Below, in pieces: positions 1-11,779 of a DNA stretch of 64,000 nucleotides. The notes under the pieces are model-generated. The model ran no database searches, was not told where the DNA came from, and saw only the letters and a list, made by a program, of their open reading frames with translations. The translations under genes were made by a program, and so were the position numbers. Source of the stretch: Sipunculus nudus (Eukaryota > Annelida > Sipuncula > Golfingiida > Sipunculidae). Every line of letters begins with the position of its first letter. Within the stretch, counting starts at the first letter, position 1. The stretch is taken from assembly GCA_026874595.1 (NCBI GenBank), contig CM049311.1, positions 46,379,676-46,443,675 on the forward strand. The letters are read 5' to 3'.

Positions 1-1801
1 GACCTGCACCTGGCTAGACTGAGTGAACTTTTGACCTGTACCTGGCTGCACTGAGTGAACTTTTGACCTGTTGCATAATCTGACACAGCTGGCAGTCTGC
101 CAAAGCTATAAATAGATTCAGGCTGAACTTTGGTGCCAAATATGATGCAGTGAGCAGTCTGCCAAAGGTATAAATAGAATGCAGCTACTGCAAAGATTGA
201 ACTCTTGACCTTTACCTGGCTGCACTTCTTCCAATCCTGGCACTGTGCCAAAACTATTTATAGAGCTGACATCATCTTGGCTAATGGCCAACATCAAGGT
301 ACTGGCAATCTGCCAATGGTAAACCAAGTGCTGCCATCTGTACACAAAAGTGGTCCCTACTTGAAATAACTTTGAAATTTATTTTCCCAATACAAAATGC
401 TTTTCAGCTGACTTTTTATAAAAAAAAGAAATCAGGAATATATGTAAAATTATTAAGGATGCATACTGAATGCAAAATTAAAATACAGATATATCTCATT
501 GATGGCAAATTCTTGAATTAAGTTGAGCAGGGATACCAAAAATTTATAATCCACATACAGTTGTCTTTATATAGCCAGAGAGAGCCAAATATCCATGATT
601 GTCACATTGTCTGGTATGATGAATAACTTAAGTCATAAATCTAAATTTTTTAAAAGCATTTAAAAAAACTTTCTTGTCAATATTAACCAACAATAACCTG
701 AAATTTAAATGCCTGGTGGCATGATGTAATAGATGTAATAGCATCACACAGCTAACATATATGGTAAAATGACTCAATTCAATCTCCATAATTCAGCCAA
801 AAATCATTTATGTGGAACCATTAATGACAATTATTATAAGAATTATTGTAGGGATTATTCTTGTAAAAATATTTAACAAAATGGCTTAAGTGGCATCAGT
901 CGAAAAACGTTTCGCAGGTTTATAACTCATATAGGAAGATACAGCAAACTGGCTAAGTTCAGCTTCCCTTAAATCAGCCAAAAAGCACTGAACCAAAACC
1001 ATTTGAACATACTTGAATTATCAACATCTGAGGATAATTAATTTGTGAGATTAAAGAATTTGGCCCAGTGGTTTTTGAGAAGAAGATCTTTGTAGCCACT
1101 GAGCTAAAATGGGCTGTTATGGCATATGACTAAATTAAGCTTCCCATAACTTAGCCAAAAGTCACTGAAAAGAGACCATTTGAACAAACTTCAGAAAGCA
1201 CTACCCTAGGATCATTTCTGTGCGATATTAAACATTTTGGCCATTGGGTTTCAGAGAGGAAGTATTTTGTAGCCCTCGATCAGTGTGATACAGGCACTGA
1301 TGACCCCGTACAAAAAAGGCCGATGCAGGTGGCGCCACCAATACCTCAAATTCAGATATGACCTATGAGACCAATATTGGCATAAAATTTGGTGATGATA
1401 GCTCCAGCGGTTTTTGAGATATAAATTTTAATATGCTTTTTTGCACAGTTAACAAAGTTCAACCTCCTGTAACTCAGCCAAAAATCTCCAAACTGAAACC
1501 ATTGGAACAAATTTGAGAAAGATTGTTCCAGGGATCATTTCTCTAAAATATTGGACAATTTGGCTGGAAAGTTTTGGAGAAGAAGATTTTTAAAGCTTTT
1601 TTAGCTTTTTCCCTATAAAATATAAGAAAATGTAGTTAGATAAAAAATAAACAAAATCCGATATAGTTTTTTGGATGACTGATTATTTGAAAAAAATTTG
1701 GTGATGATAGCTCCTGCCATTTTTGAGATAGCTATGGTTAACGTACAGACAACGCACAACATACGACGCACGACGCCGCACCATCACAGGTTCGCTAAAA
1801 A
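1..1801 (-). mobile_element. Family D Helentron-like element, copy D0 (truncated by window edge)
   Basis: The sequence is collinear with the interior and right end of the two long D copies at 20059-26025 and 54385-60475. It starts within the 'cctggctgcactgagtgaac' zone and ends in the family terminus CAGGTTCGCTAAAA at 1788-1801. It holds one exact GGTGGCGCCACC palindrome at 1328-1339. The left part of the element lies outside the window. No protein is encoded. The family assignment rests on direct comparison within the window. The Helentron label is inferred from terminal structure. Confidence 0.85.
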
Positions 1802-2989
1802 GTCATATATCCCTTACGAGATTCTAATTCTGTCAAAGACTTCAGAAAGATAGCCAGGGACTAAAACAGCATTAAAAGAAGCTTGAGCAACAAACTGACA
1901 ACAACCAAGCCATTACCTTGACCTTTTAATATTATTACTGAATTTATTTGGTCACTAGTTTATAGATATAAATCTATAGAGCAGATTTCAATAAGGATGG
2001 TACATAAAATAATAAATTAAAAAGTTTTCATATTTTATTTTTCAATCATGGAATATGATTTTACATAATATATACATAATAAACCCCCACCCCCTATTTT
2101 GATGCCCCTGCTTTTGGAACAAAAACTGGTTCGGGTGGAACTGTTGTCACAGCAAATATGACCGTTAAATATACCTATAATATTGTCTCAATCCTGTGGT
2201 GCTGCCAATATTCACTTCTCAGCAAACAATAGATCAAAAAGGAGAAGAATGCTACCTGATTAATTTAGGAGTTCTGGCTGATAGCAAATTTATATATTGA
2301 CCTCTAATAATAACTTAATTATCTTATAATTACTTAATGGTAACCATCATTGTTATGTCGCCTCATGGCAGTGGTGTGAGCTCATTATTCCTACTAACAA
2401 CGTGTATTTTTACACATTAATACTGTCACACTGAAATATTCAAGGATAAAAAAATAATGTCAATGGCACCTATATACAGAAAAAAATTAATGAAACCCTC
2501 ACTGTGCAGACATAGTTTCATTAGGACCTGTCTAGACAAGGGATATTAGCAGTATTAGTCATGGTGTCCACACACAACCCACAGTGTAATATAATGATCT
2601 CATACATGCCTGAGTTCACCTTGTTCGGCTAGATGTTGGGGTTAGGCACATCATTTATTTAAGGTCATCAGAGCACTACCTATGACCTTGTGGTTTTACT
2701 GGATCTGTTACAGCCCTGAAATACAGCACCTATTGTCTAAATTTCTGACAAGAACTATCACATGCACACAAAATCTCTGATACTGAGAATCAGGTGGCCA
2801 ATGAACCTGTATCTTCCAAGTGGAAGCTAAAGAAATGCTCTTGGGATGACTGCATTCTTATCCGGATTGACTAGAATACTGACAGGTCAGGAAGGGCCCT
2901 ACTATAGGCCCAACAACTTCCAGTGTGGGCTGTGTGATGCTTGAAAAAATATAATAAATGACCTGATTACACAAAGACACAGAGAGAAC
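1802..2989. other. Unique AT-rich sequence without recognisable genes
   Basis: No open frame of note, no tRNA and no clear terminal repeats are visible. A short C-rich stretch lies near 2084-2096. It could be intergenic or intronic. Confidence 0.6.
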
Positions 2990-3626
2990 TGACCCAAAAC
3001 AGAATTTAAACCTGTGACCTTGAGGTATGAACCTGTGATTTCAAAATCAAGATGGTCCTTACCCATTTGTTAGGTAATCCAAAAGTAAAAGATTAAAAAT
3101 TTTAGATGAAATGTTTACAATGCCTCCACAATCTTGTGAAAGATGTTGGTCCTGTGACATCTTGACCCCAAACTCAAAAGGATTGTTACAAAAGTGGTGG
3201 GCCATTAATAAATCAAGTTTGGAATCCATATATCAATTCAAATTGGAGTTATTCTCCGGAAACAAATTTATGGAAAGATGGGTCCTTTCACCTAAGTTTT
3301 TGAGCTTGTGACCCAAAAATCAAAGGGGCCTTCCCCTATTGGCAGGTGAGCTATATATGTGGAAGATGGGAAGGTCTGGGTTGAAAAGTTCGGTTTAAAA
3401 TGCATCCACATTATTTATAAAGGAGTGGGTCCTGTGACCATGACCTTTGAGCTCACGACCCCAAAATCAACAGGGTTTTTGTGTTGGTGATGGGCCATAT
3501 ACATGTCAAGTTTAAAATGCATGTGTCAATCCAAACTGGAGTTATTATTTTCTGGAAACGAATTTGTGGATGGACAGACTGACAGACAGTGTGATTATTA
3601 TCTTAAAGCGGGCCTTATAAAAATTT
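2990..3626 (-). mobile_element. Family A-like element fragment (A6)
   Basis: It repeats the A-family phrase pattern 'gtgacc-ttgacc-tttgacc ... accccaaaatcaa ... ggtgggccat ... aagttt(g/a)aaa ... ctggagttat ... ctggaaac(g/t)aattt' also seen at 20440-21240 and 54800-55240. It closes with a degenerate GACAGACTGACAGACAG tract at 3576-3592. Neither terminus is intact, so this is an old fragment. Orientation matches all other copies. Confidence 0.65.
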
Positions 3627-3627
3627 A

Positions 3628-3850
3628 GTTGATCCCGGAGTGATCATGCTGCTTGGATATCTTATTAAGTGATCCTATAGTGCTCAGCATGATCAACTGA
3701 GATCGATATGCTATCAGAAGTAACCCATATATGATCAATTCTGATCAGTTATGATCTAGAAGCCATTGTTGCTGATCAGTTATGGCCTATAAGCTGGTCA
3801 GATAAGGTCCATACATGATTGACCGTGATCCCCAATTGATCACAGTTGAT
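3628..3850. repeat. Degenerate TGATCA-rich repeat with ~10-bp phasing
   Basis: GATC occurs 11 times in about 215 bp (3631, 3642, 3671, 3691, 3701, 3733, 3743, 3753, 3773, 3827, 3838), where fewer than one is expected by chance. Most spacings are close to multiples of 10 bp. This fits a decayed tandem repeat of a roughly 10-bp unit resembling TGATCAGTTA. It directly follows an A-family fragment. Confidence 0.75.
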
Positions 3851-5999
3851 GGACCAAAAAAATCTGACCCTTATGCCTGACCATAGTAACTATAATAACA
3901 CTATGATAAGAGAAAGTAACAGCATAATATCATTATAGTAAGACTAATTGTTAAAGATTGTTTCCATTCCTAGTACACATATATGAATACAGCTTACTTT
4001 TTTCAACAAGGTTGTATAGATCCTGCAAACATAGTCTGATGTGAACCAAATCGACCGTACTTGCAATGTCAGTTTATAATATTTGTTACATTAAGCCTTA
4101 CAATTATAATTAAGATATATTCAGCAAAACCAATCTATTTTTTAACAAAATTAATTAATCAAACTTACAAATTGTAATACTTACATTTTATCCTTATATT
4201 ACCTATTTATTATTTATGTTTATAATATGACTATGTGTCTTGCTTGTATCTTTTATGATTTTCTTAATAAATAATTCATATTCATATATAAACTCTTCAT
4301 TCTATAAATGGTCCATGTATGGTCAATCCAAATATGTAACATGCTCTAGCTTTTGAAGTTATTTGTGCAACGTACTGCATAATCTATTAACAAATCATAT
4401 TTCACATAAATGATATAAACAGAAACCACAAAAAACACCACAGAAACATATGCAAATATGATTATAGCTATTGGAAGGAAACTGAGGTATTCAATAAACC
4501 TGACAGGAATCATTGTTTGATATACATTAATATGTAATAATTGACAGATATTAATTGATGGCAAATTTGTATATATTTATATGTTATGTATGTTCAGGCC
4601 ATTTTTATTTAGAAAAGAAATTGTTTGTTGTGTTGTATAGTAATGTTACAACATCAGAACTTAAATGTGCAAAACACTGCATGGAAATTAGTGTTGCTAC
4701 AGAGAAAAAGCAGTAATTAGTGGCATTTTCAGTGAATATAAAAAATGACTCAATTAATAAAACATATCTAACATATATGTAATTTAGAGTTACAGTTCTA
4801 TAAAATAATGAAGGACCTGATTTCACTTCAAGTGTCAGCAAATGAATCAAGCAATGCACTGAATGACTCCGAGCTTATCGTCTTTTGATGGACATGCCAG
4901 AAAAAACACTGATTTCTTAATCTGTGAAAGTATGGTACATTAAATAAAGTAACACATATACAACTTGTCAGACTGAGTCAAATGAAAAGACAGAGCTTGT
5001 CTGAATATTTGGCATGTTTCAAGCAAAATAATATTTACCTACAGTAATTGATTAAAAGGAATACCCTAACATTGTTTGAATCCATCAGGGAAGACTCCAC
5101 ATCGGAAGTACTTCCCTCTTCTATGGCATTAGTAAACCTCTATTCCTAATTGGGAAGAAAATCTGTTGGGCTGTCCAAACAAGTACCTTACAGAAGTGGC
5201 TTATTGAATTAGTCAGAAGAAAACCAGAATACTGCTTCAGTAGTGCAAAGAAATGACAGGAAAACCAACAAGCCTGTGCAGGAAACCCTGAGATGTGAGC
5301 AGAGTGGGCTAAAAAGAGGAGAGCACGGTACCAGCATAGTGTGTGTGATGAAACAGCTAGTCTATGATGGATGATCTTTGTTCAGTATGCATCACACAGC
5401 CAGACAGATGGAGCCTTTGTCCCAAACTAAAACTATTAAGACAAGCCACATGGCATATGGCTTACGTATGATTGAATCTGGAGCTATCACACGTCGCAAC
5501 GTGCCTCGATTACACCTTGACCATGTAATAATGTGGGCCAGCTCAAAGTCACTTCTTGCTACTTTTCTCCTGAAGCAGACAGCCTGTGGCTGCTTCAGCC
5601 TTGTGGACAGATTTCATTATGAACACTTTCAAGCAATTTACCCCCGGTCTTCTAGTGATGACCTGCATGCTTCAAGCATGGCAGGCAATTGAAAATGTAT
5701 GTGGTGATACCCCATAGGAAAGATAAGAATTTAAAAGAGAGAGCCTCCACCAGACTGAAGGTGAGAGTATCTTATCTCCAGTGGAGCATTAAACAGCCAA
5801 GTATCAGCCTAACCATCTGTAAGGATTTCAGGTCAAGACTGATGGTGCCTCAAGCATATACAGATGCATGTTAATTGTATTTTAGTTAGAAATCACATGT
5901 TGGTGTTTTTATTACTATACATGTCATGAATATCAGTCTTTATCAGTATATGCTGCTGAATTCATGGAATTATAGTATAAACATAATATTCTGGCAGTG
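3851..5999. other. Unique AT-rich sequence, no supported gene
   Basis: It contains only short open frames. The longest, at 5378-5692 (+), is 104 codons with no recognisable domain, and that length is expected by chance at this base composition. No repeat termini were recognised. Confidence 0.5.
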
Positions 6000-6490
6000 T
6001 TGTAGCCAAGTCCACACCATTCAAGTCCCTGAGATTCATATTCAAGTCCACCTTCTTCAAATTCGAGTCATTTGGAATGTAAGTCCAAGTCCAAGTCTGA
6101 GTCCGTGTCCAACACAAATATCCATAACAGCAATAAAAATAGAAACCAGATTCTCATGTACATTTTTAAGTAAGTTAACACAGGCTTCTACTATAATGGT
6201 TGCAATTGTGATTACATTTATAGCTCCTGATGCTGTGAAAAGCTTGGCATTATATATATTTTGTGTTTTTATTTTTTAATTTTCTGTTAGTAGTTATAAC
6301 CTGCACATAAGTCTTTATTATAAGTGATAGTTGTTTTCTATTGGACTTGAGATGAACTCAGTCTGGTTTCTCAAGTCCTTACCTCTGAGTCCAAGTTCAA
6401 GTCTAAGTCAAGGACCCTCAAGTCACAAACTGTGCCAAAGTCCCTACACAGTGGTCTCAACTCCAGACTCAAGTCCTGGTCCTAATAAAC
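6000..6490. repeat. Degenerate AAGTCC-type simple repeat, split in two blocks
   Basis: Blocks at about 6005-6110 and 6355-6490 are rich in the hexamer AAGTCC/GAGTCC (for example 'aagtccaagtccaagtctga' near 6082). An unrelated AT-rich stretch of about 240 bp separates them. The two blocks read in the same direction, as if a single repeat tract had been interrupted by an insertion. No terminal repeats of the interrupting stretch are obvious. Confidence 0.6.
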
Positions 6491-6639
6491 TGAGAACTAA
6501 ATTCATTTCAGACATATTGCAAATCTTGCTCCTTGATATTTCATTCTTCCTTACTGAATCTTGAAAGTCATGATTGTGAGAATATTTATTTTTTAAGTCT
6601 GGAGGAGGTGATGTTTAAATGCATGAGGCTATGAAAAAT

Positions 6640-6975
6640 CCAAAGTCATGTGATTTGTAGTCACATTACAAAGAACCCAGAAGCCATGTGTCGTGCAGTT
6701 AAAACATTACAAAGAATCCACAAGTCATGTGTTCTGCAGTAAAAACATTACAAAGAATCCACAAGTCATGTGTACCAGTAAAAACATGACAACTGAAGAA
6801 TCCACAATTAAGTCATATGTCCTGCAGTAAAAAACATTACAAAGAACCTTTAGGTCATATGTCCAGCAGTTAAAACAATACAAAGAATATAGAATTCATG
6901 TGTCCTGCAGTTAAACCATTACAAAGAATCCACAAGACATTTGTCCTGCAGTTAACACATAACAAAGAATATACA
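6640..6975. repeat. 41-bp tandem minisatellite, about 8 copies
   Basis: The unit is approximately 'aagtcatgtgtcctgcagtt' followed by 'aaaacattacaaagaatccac'. Successive 'aagtcatgtg' starts at 6681, 6722 and 6763 give a 41-bp period. Later units are more diverged. It is not in a gene. Confidence 0.85.
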
Positions 6976-7461
6976 TGTAACTAAAGAAGATTTTAGGCTT
7001 AGCTGATACAATTTGTGCCCCATCTGACTGAGTGAGTGCTCAAAATAATGTTTTCAGCCTGTAGTTGGCACAATTTAGGTCACCATGACCTACTTTCAGG
7101 TTTCAAAGGAGATTTGCCTAGGACCCCCCTGGATGTACAGTTAGAAGATTACGATTAGTGCCTTGTTAATGGATGTACTGCTTTATCTGGTGGTCCCAAA
7201 AATAAAAAAAGTGTAATAAAAAAAATAAAAATCAAGGCCTTCAGGCAAATCTGCAGTCGGATATAAACCAGGTGAAATGCTTCAATGCTGGACCATTACT
7301 TTTCAAGTACATGTGTAATTTGTACATGAACAATGCAAGTTCTAAACATTTTGACCAAGAACCAATTACACAAACATCACTGCTGGAATACTGGCATGGT
7401 TGCACACAACATCAAAATTATTGTAGGTGACCCCCCCCCCCCCCCCCCAAGTCTTGTATAT

Positions 7462-8493
7462 TGTTATGTGATAAGAGGTGTTAATATCTATTATAATTAA
7501 TTACTGATTTTAACGCAATATTTTGGTACACATAAGATCAGTTACCAGTTCAGCAGATGGAAAGATAGATAGAGCGACAGAGAGAAATGATAATAGCCTA
7601 AATTGGTGTACCAACGCATTGTCTACCATTGTAAGACAGGTGTTTGGATTCCGATCTCCATATGTTGGTTAGCATATAGGTTTAGAAAAGAAGCTGATAA
7701 ATGAGTATTTTAATGGACATAAATTCTGAATGCAGACAACCAGTGATTACTATAGACTGGTATAATTGTTATAGCCATGTGAATGTAAACTTAATCAAGT
7801 AAGCCAAAATAGATTCTGTTATTATAGGCATCAGCAGAAGCCAGGTTTAGATCTGGATGACAGTGTAAAATGATATAAAAGTCAAAGGTACGGTGAATAC
7901 CGGCCAACGCATAAGGCAGTAATTGAGGACAGGAAAACAGTACCAAAAGTGAGTCAGTAAGTAGCTGGGTCACATAGAATCGATTAGGAAACAAATAGGT
8001 ACCCTGAATATATTAATGACAGGTATATAATGATATTACATGAGTTTTAGGTAAAAAAAAGGAAAAAGTTTGTGCGTAGGCCAAAGCCGAAGCCATATAT
8101 GGCTATCTAAACATTCAGGTATGTCATAATGACACATATCCAATATCCAATAGAAAAAGTGTAAGATGATGTAAAGGGTTGTGACGTAGTAATTATGATA
8201 CAAAATCCTGTGTTGGGCTGGGAACTGGCAGACAGACCCACGCCATCATCAACATGTAAACCAAGACAACTGGAAATAAACAGCACAATATCCAACTTGG
8301 ACTGTCTCAGTTATTCACCTGACGCGCCGTGTGACTGTGTTATGGCCAGGGAAGAACTCCCCTAATGCCCCGTTAAAGACAACTGGAAATAAACAGCACA
8401 ATATCCAACTTGGACTGTCTCAGTTATTCACCTGACGCGCCGTGTGACTGTGTTATGGCCAGGGAAGAACTCCCCTAATTCCCCGTTGTAACA
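7462..8493 (+). mobile_element. Solo LTR of an LTR retrotransposon
   Basis: This 1032-bp insertion begins TGTTATG and ends GTAACA, the classic TG...CA form with short inverted ends. It is flanked by the direct repeat ATAT (7458-7461 and 8494-8497). The interrupted D element reads straight through if it is removed. AATAAA polyadenylation signals lie near the 3' end (8275-8280 and 8388-8393), giving + orientation. No primer-binding site, gag or pol follows, so it is a solo LTR. A stretch at 7590-7665 ending 'gtgtttggattccgatc' loosely resembles a tRNA B-box region. The superfamily cannot be told; Gypsy is possible. Confidence 0.75.
8263..8487 (+). repeat. 113-bp tandem duplication within the solo LTR
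   Basis: The block starting 'agacaactggaaataaacag' recurs 113 bp downstream with essentially one mismatch (AATGCCCC versus AATTCCCC). Each copy carries one AATAAA. The duplication covers what would be the polyadenylation end of the LTR and is recent judging from its near identity. Confidence 0.9.
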
Positions 8494-10247
8494 ATATAAC
8501 AAAGCTATCCTAGATGTATACATATGCCCAATTTCAGGCTGATATATCAAACCCCTCCTGAGAAATAAGGAGGGACATACACTGTGTAAAGTAGGTGGTG
8601 ACACCAGTCTTGTGAATGAGAAAACCATTAAAAATGCATGGACAGGTCAAAACACAGGCCAATACATCAAACTTCTTTTGAGTCAGGTGCATTGGGCTAA
8701 CCAGGCTTAGGTGAGAAAGGCAGTTGCCCTGAGTGAACCAGAACATATTGCTAGCTCCAGCTACTGCACTGAGTGATCTCTTGACTGGCACCTGGCTGCA
8801 CTGAATGAATTCTTGACCTGCTGCATAATTTGACCCAGTTGGCAATCTTCCAAAGCTATAAATATATCCAGACTGACCTTTAACCTGTTGCCAACTCTGG
8901 AATAGTTGGCAGTCTGCCAAGCTATTTATAGATATAGACTCAATCTTGGCCTATAGGTAAATCTGTTAACACATACTGAAAGACTTTGGCTACAATATGC
9001 TTTTTTTCAAGCTGATCGACATATCCATAAGATTTTCTTTATCAAAATGTTAAGAATGATAAAAGATGCAGTCCTTTCATTGTTAAAGATCCAATATATT
9101 TGCCAACCATTATTTAAGTAAACTTGAACAAAGGCCTCTTAAGAATCATTTTTGTGCAATTTTACAGAAGTTGAAACAACAGTTTTGCATTAGAAGACTA
9201 TTGTAGTCCTCACTTAGAAATAGGCTTACTAAAGGCTGAAAGACCAAATTCAGCTTCCTATGACTCTACCAAAAATCAACCAACATCTATTTTTAAAACA
9301 ATTGAAAGAACCCTACCCTAGTATAAAACTTGTGAAAACAATTTAACAATTAAGCTTAACAGTTTCATCATGAAACATATTTAAACTGAAAGGGGCTAAA
9401 ATTATGGGGGTTTTGTCTGTATTAAACAGGTCAATGTAAATGGCACCACAAAAACTGCAATTTCAAATATGAGTCATGTTACCAACATTTGCACCAAACT
9501 TGGTGATGGTAGCTCCTTTCATTTCTGAGATGGTTATGTCAGTATGCTTACTTGGTCAAATGACTAAGTTCAAATTCCTATAACTCTATAAATTCACCAA
9601 ACCCAAACCATTTGATCAAACTTGAGAGAGCTTATCTCTGGAATTATTTCAATGAAATATTGAACAATTTTGCTGAATGATTTCAGAGAAGAAGATTTTC
9701 AAGTGTTTTTTTAGCTTTTCCCCCGTTAAATGTAAGTTTATGCAGGTGGCACCTGAAAAGTTATAGGTTAATATACTAATGACTGATGACCCTCGTACAG
9801 AAAAAGTTGCTGCAGGTGGAACCACCAATTCCACAAATTCATATATGAGTCATGTGACCAACATTTGCATAAAATTTGATGAAGATAGCTCCAGCCATTT
9901 CAGACATTGTAATTTTAGTATCCTTCAGCTCTTGGAACTCAGCCAAAATTCACCAAACTGGAACCATTTGAACAAACATGAGAGAGATAGTTTCAGGGAT
10001 TATTTATATGAAATATTGAACAATAGTGCTTGACATTTTTGAAGAAGATTTTAAAAGTTTTTTTTAGCTTTTTCCTGATAAAATCTAAGTAAATGCAGAT
10101 AGCAAAAAATAAGTTCAACCAAATAAAGTTTGACATGTGACTGGTTCTTCCACAAAATTTGAAGCTTCTAACTCTAACAGTTCTTGAGATAGCATAGGTT
10201 AACATGCCATGAACACGCCATCACATAAGCTAACAGGTTCCCTAAAA

Positions 10248-10923
10248 ATAAATAACGTCATTCAAAATTATTAGAAACAAATATTAAAATGATAAATGAT
10301 AAAGTATTAGGTATCCCTATCTAAATAATTAATAAGCAAGTGTAACTGCATGTACGTACCCCATAAATAATATGCCTCTGTGCCAAAAACTGTGTTATTG
10401 ATAGAAATAAATAAAGAGAGTTAATTTAAATTCTCATATCAGTTTACAGTTTATTAAACTGGTAGATGTATATGCATACAAGGGAAAAAAATATTAAAAT
10501 TTCATCACCATTGTAAGAACAATTGATTAAAATGGTATCAGCTATGTAATTAAATGAGACTACGGTAATTAACACTACATAAAACATGTCTGGGTCATAT
10601 AATTCATTATGTTGGTGTCACATAGGTTCTTATTTAGCACAAGAGAGATAAAAAGACATGCAGAATATTTTTATCTTAAATGGACTTCTGACAATGATTA
10701 CATATTTTTCACACCTATTTGCATGCAGCTACCTAACAACATACCAGCTAGTATTCTTTAATGGTATGCTTTGAAGATTTCCAAGACCATCCATATTTCA
10801 ACTTTCTAAATCATTCTACCATTAAGCAGGCAGATCCTGCTTTTAACTTGTGTAAATCATGTATTATATGGAATATTTTGAAATTTATATGTATATAGTT
10901 CCTTCAGCAAATTTAAAACCTAC
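10248..10923. other. Unique AT-rich sequence
   Basis: No repeat termini or credible reading frames are visible. If the exon candidate at 10924-11050 is real, this stretch would be the intron downstream of it on the - strand, starting with the donor GTAGGT. Confidence 0.5.
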
Positions 10924-11050
10924 CAGTGACATGGCCTGGGTACTCAACCTCACTTCTGAAGCAAGCAGTAACAGCATGGCTTCCCTGATCCATTTCTTTC
11001 TCACCAAAAACAAACATCTCAGCAACAAAAGATCTGCTGTCTTCCCCCCG
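10924..11050 (-). CDS. Putative internal exon of an unidentified gene
   Basis: On the - strand an acceptor-like 'ggaattggcttattcag' precedes a 127-nt open stretch that ends at the donor GTAGGT (10923 downward). The translation has protein-like composition (it includes EMFVFGEKEMDQGSHAVTAC) and a balanced mix of charged and hydrophobic residues, unlike the AT-driven noise elsewhere. I do not recognise the family. A longer but less protein-like frame (10885-11217) overlaps it in another phase. Chance cannot be excluded from sequence alone. Confidence 0.3.
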
Positions 11051-11232
11051 CTGAATAAGCCAATTCCCAAAAAATGTTGTCTATGGTACAATGGGGACCC
11101 AAAAGGTACTATAGAGCAATGAAGAAAGCATTGATACAAACATAACGGATACACAACTCCCTGTACACCACATAACCAGGACTCCCAAGAAAGTGCAAGT
11201 TCTTTTGTGGAGACCATTAGCAGCTGGTATGA

Positions 11233-11346
11233 TTACACATTGACAGTTATAGTCAACCTCCTACAGGAAGCTCCTGGGATATCCACACAGAGCACTTCTA
11301 TGATAGTGTCTCCATTAATCATGTAACAAGGACCTCCCGTACCAGG
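11233..11346 (-). other. Exon-like open frame cut by element B1
   Basis: A 37-codon frame on the - strand (starting PGTGGPCYMINGDTII, Cys/Gly-rich) is open up to TAA at 11233-11235. Its upstream side is broken about 7 bp away by the B1 terminus. No acceptor is visible because the sequence beyond is mobile element. It could belong to the same gene as the exon candidate at 10924-11050, but the phases do not join simply, so it may be pseudogenic. Confidence 0.2.
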
Positions 11347-11779
11347 GTAAAAACAAGGGACCCATGAGTCACGGCCCTCAGCTGAATTTTGTAAAATTTA
11401 AGTAAATGCAAATTAATTTATTCATTATACATATTAACATTTGAAAAGCTAAGAGTAAATGGCTTGCTATTTGGTGATAATCCAATTCTAAACATATAGA
11501 GGCAAGACATCTTTTTGGACTACCTCAAAGATGTTGTAGCCTCTCATGAACAAAAATTTGTTAATCTATCTGTATTTCAACTATGTGAAAGTAATATGTG
11601 CTTAAAATATCTACTGGGAATATATAAAAACCTAGTAAAATATAGAATAAGGAAGAAAGTGGAGTTCAGCTGTTGTATAATAATACACATTTAATTTATT
11701 AAGTAAAATAAAATGCTGATAAAAATTAGTATTGTACATTTTCAAATGAGCATAAACTAAATCTAATGTGCATATTGTA

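Larger units (their letters stand above)
7232..10247 (-). mobile_element. Family D Helentron-like element, interrupted by an LTR
   Basis: The left end 'atcaaggccttcaggcaaat' at 7231-7250 corresponds to the D terminus. The body resumes after the inserted LTR at about 8494 and continues to the right terminus 'aacaggttccctaaaaa' ending near 10247. A C-homopolymer at about 7430-7448 replaces the usual palindrome core. The sub-terminal motif is mutated (CCCTAAAAA instead of CGCTAAAAA), which suggests an old copy. Confidence 0.85.

Noticed and set aside
5378-5692. 104-codon + strand frame
   Set aside because: No domain, no splice or promoter support, and a few frames of this length are expected by chance in 64 kb of such AT-rich DNA.
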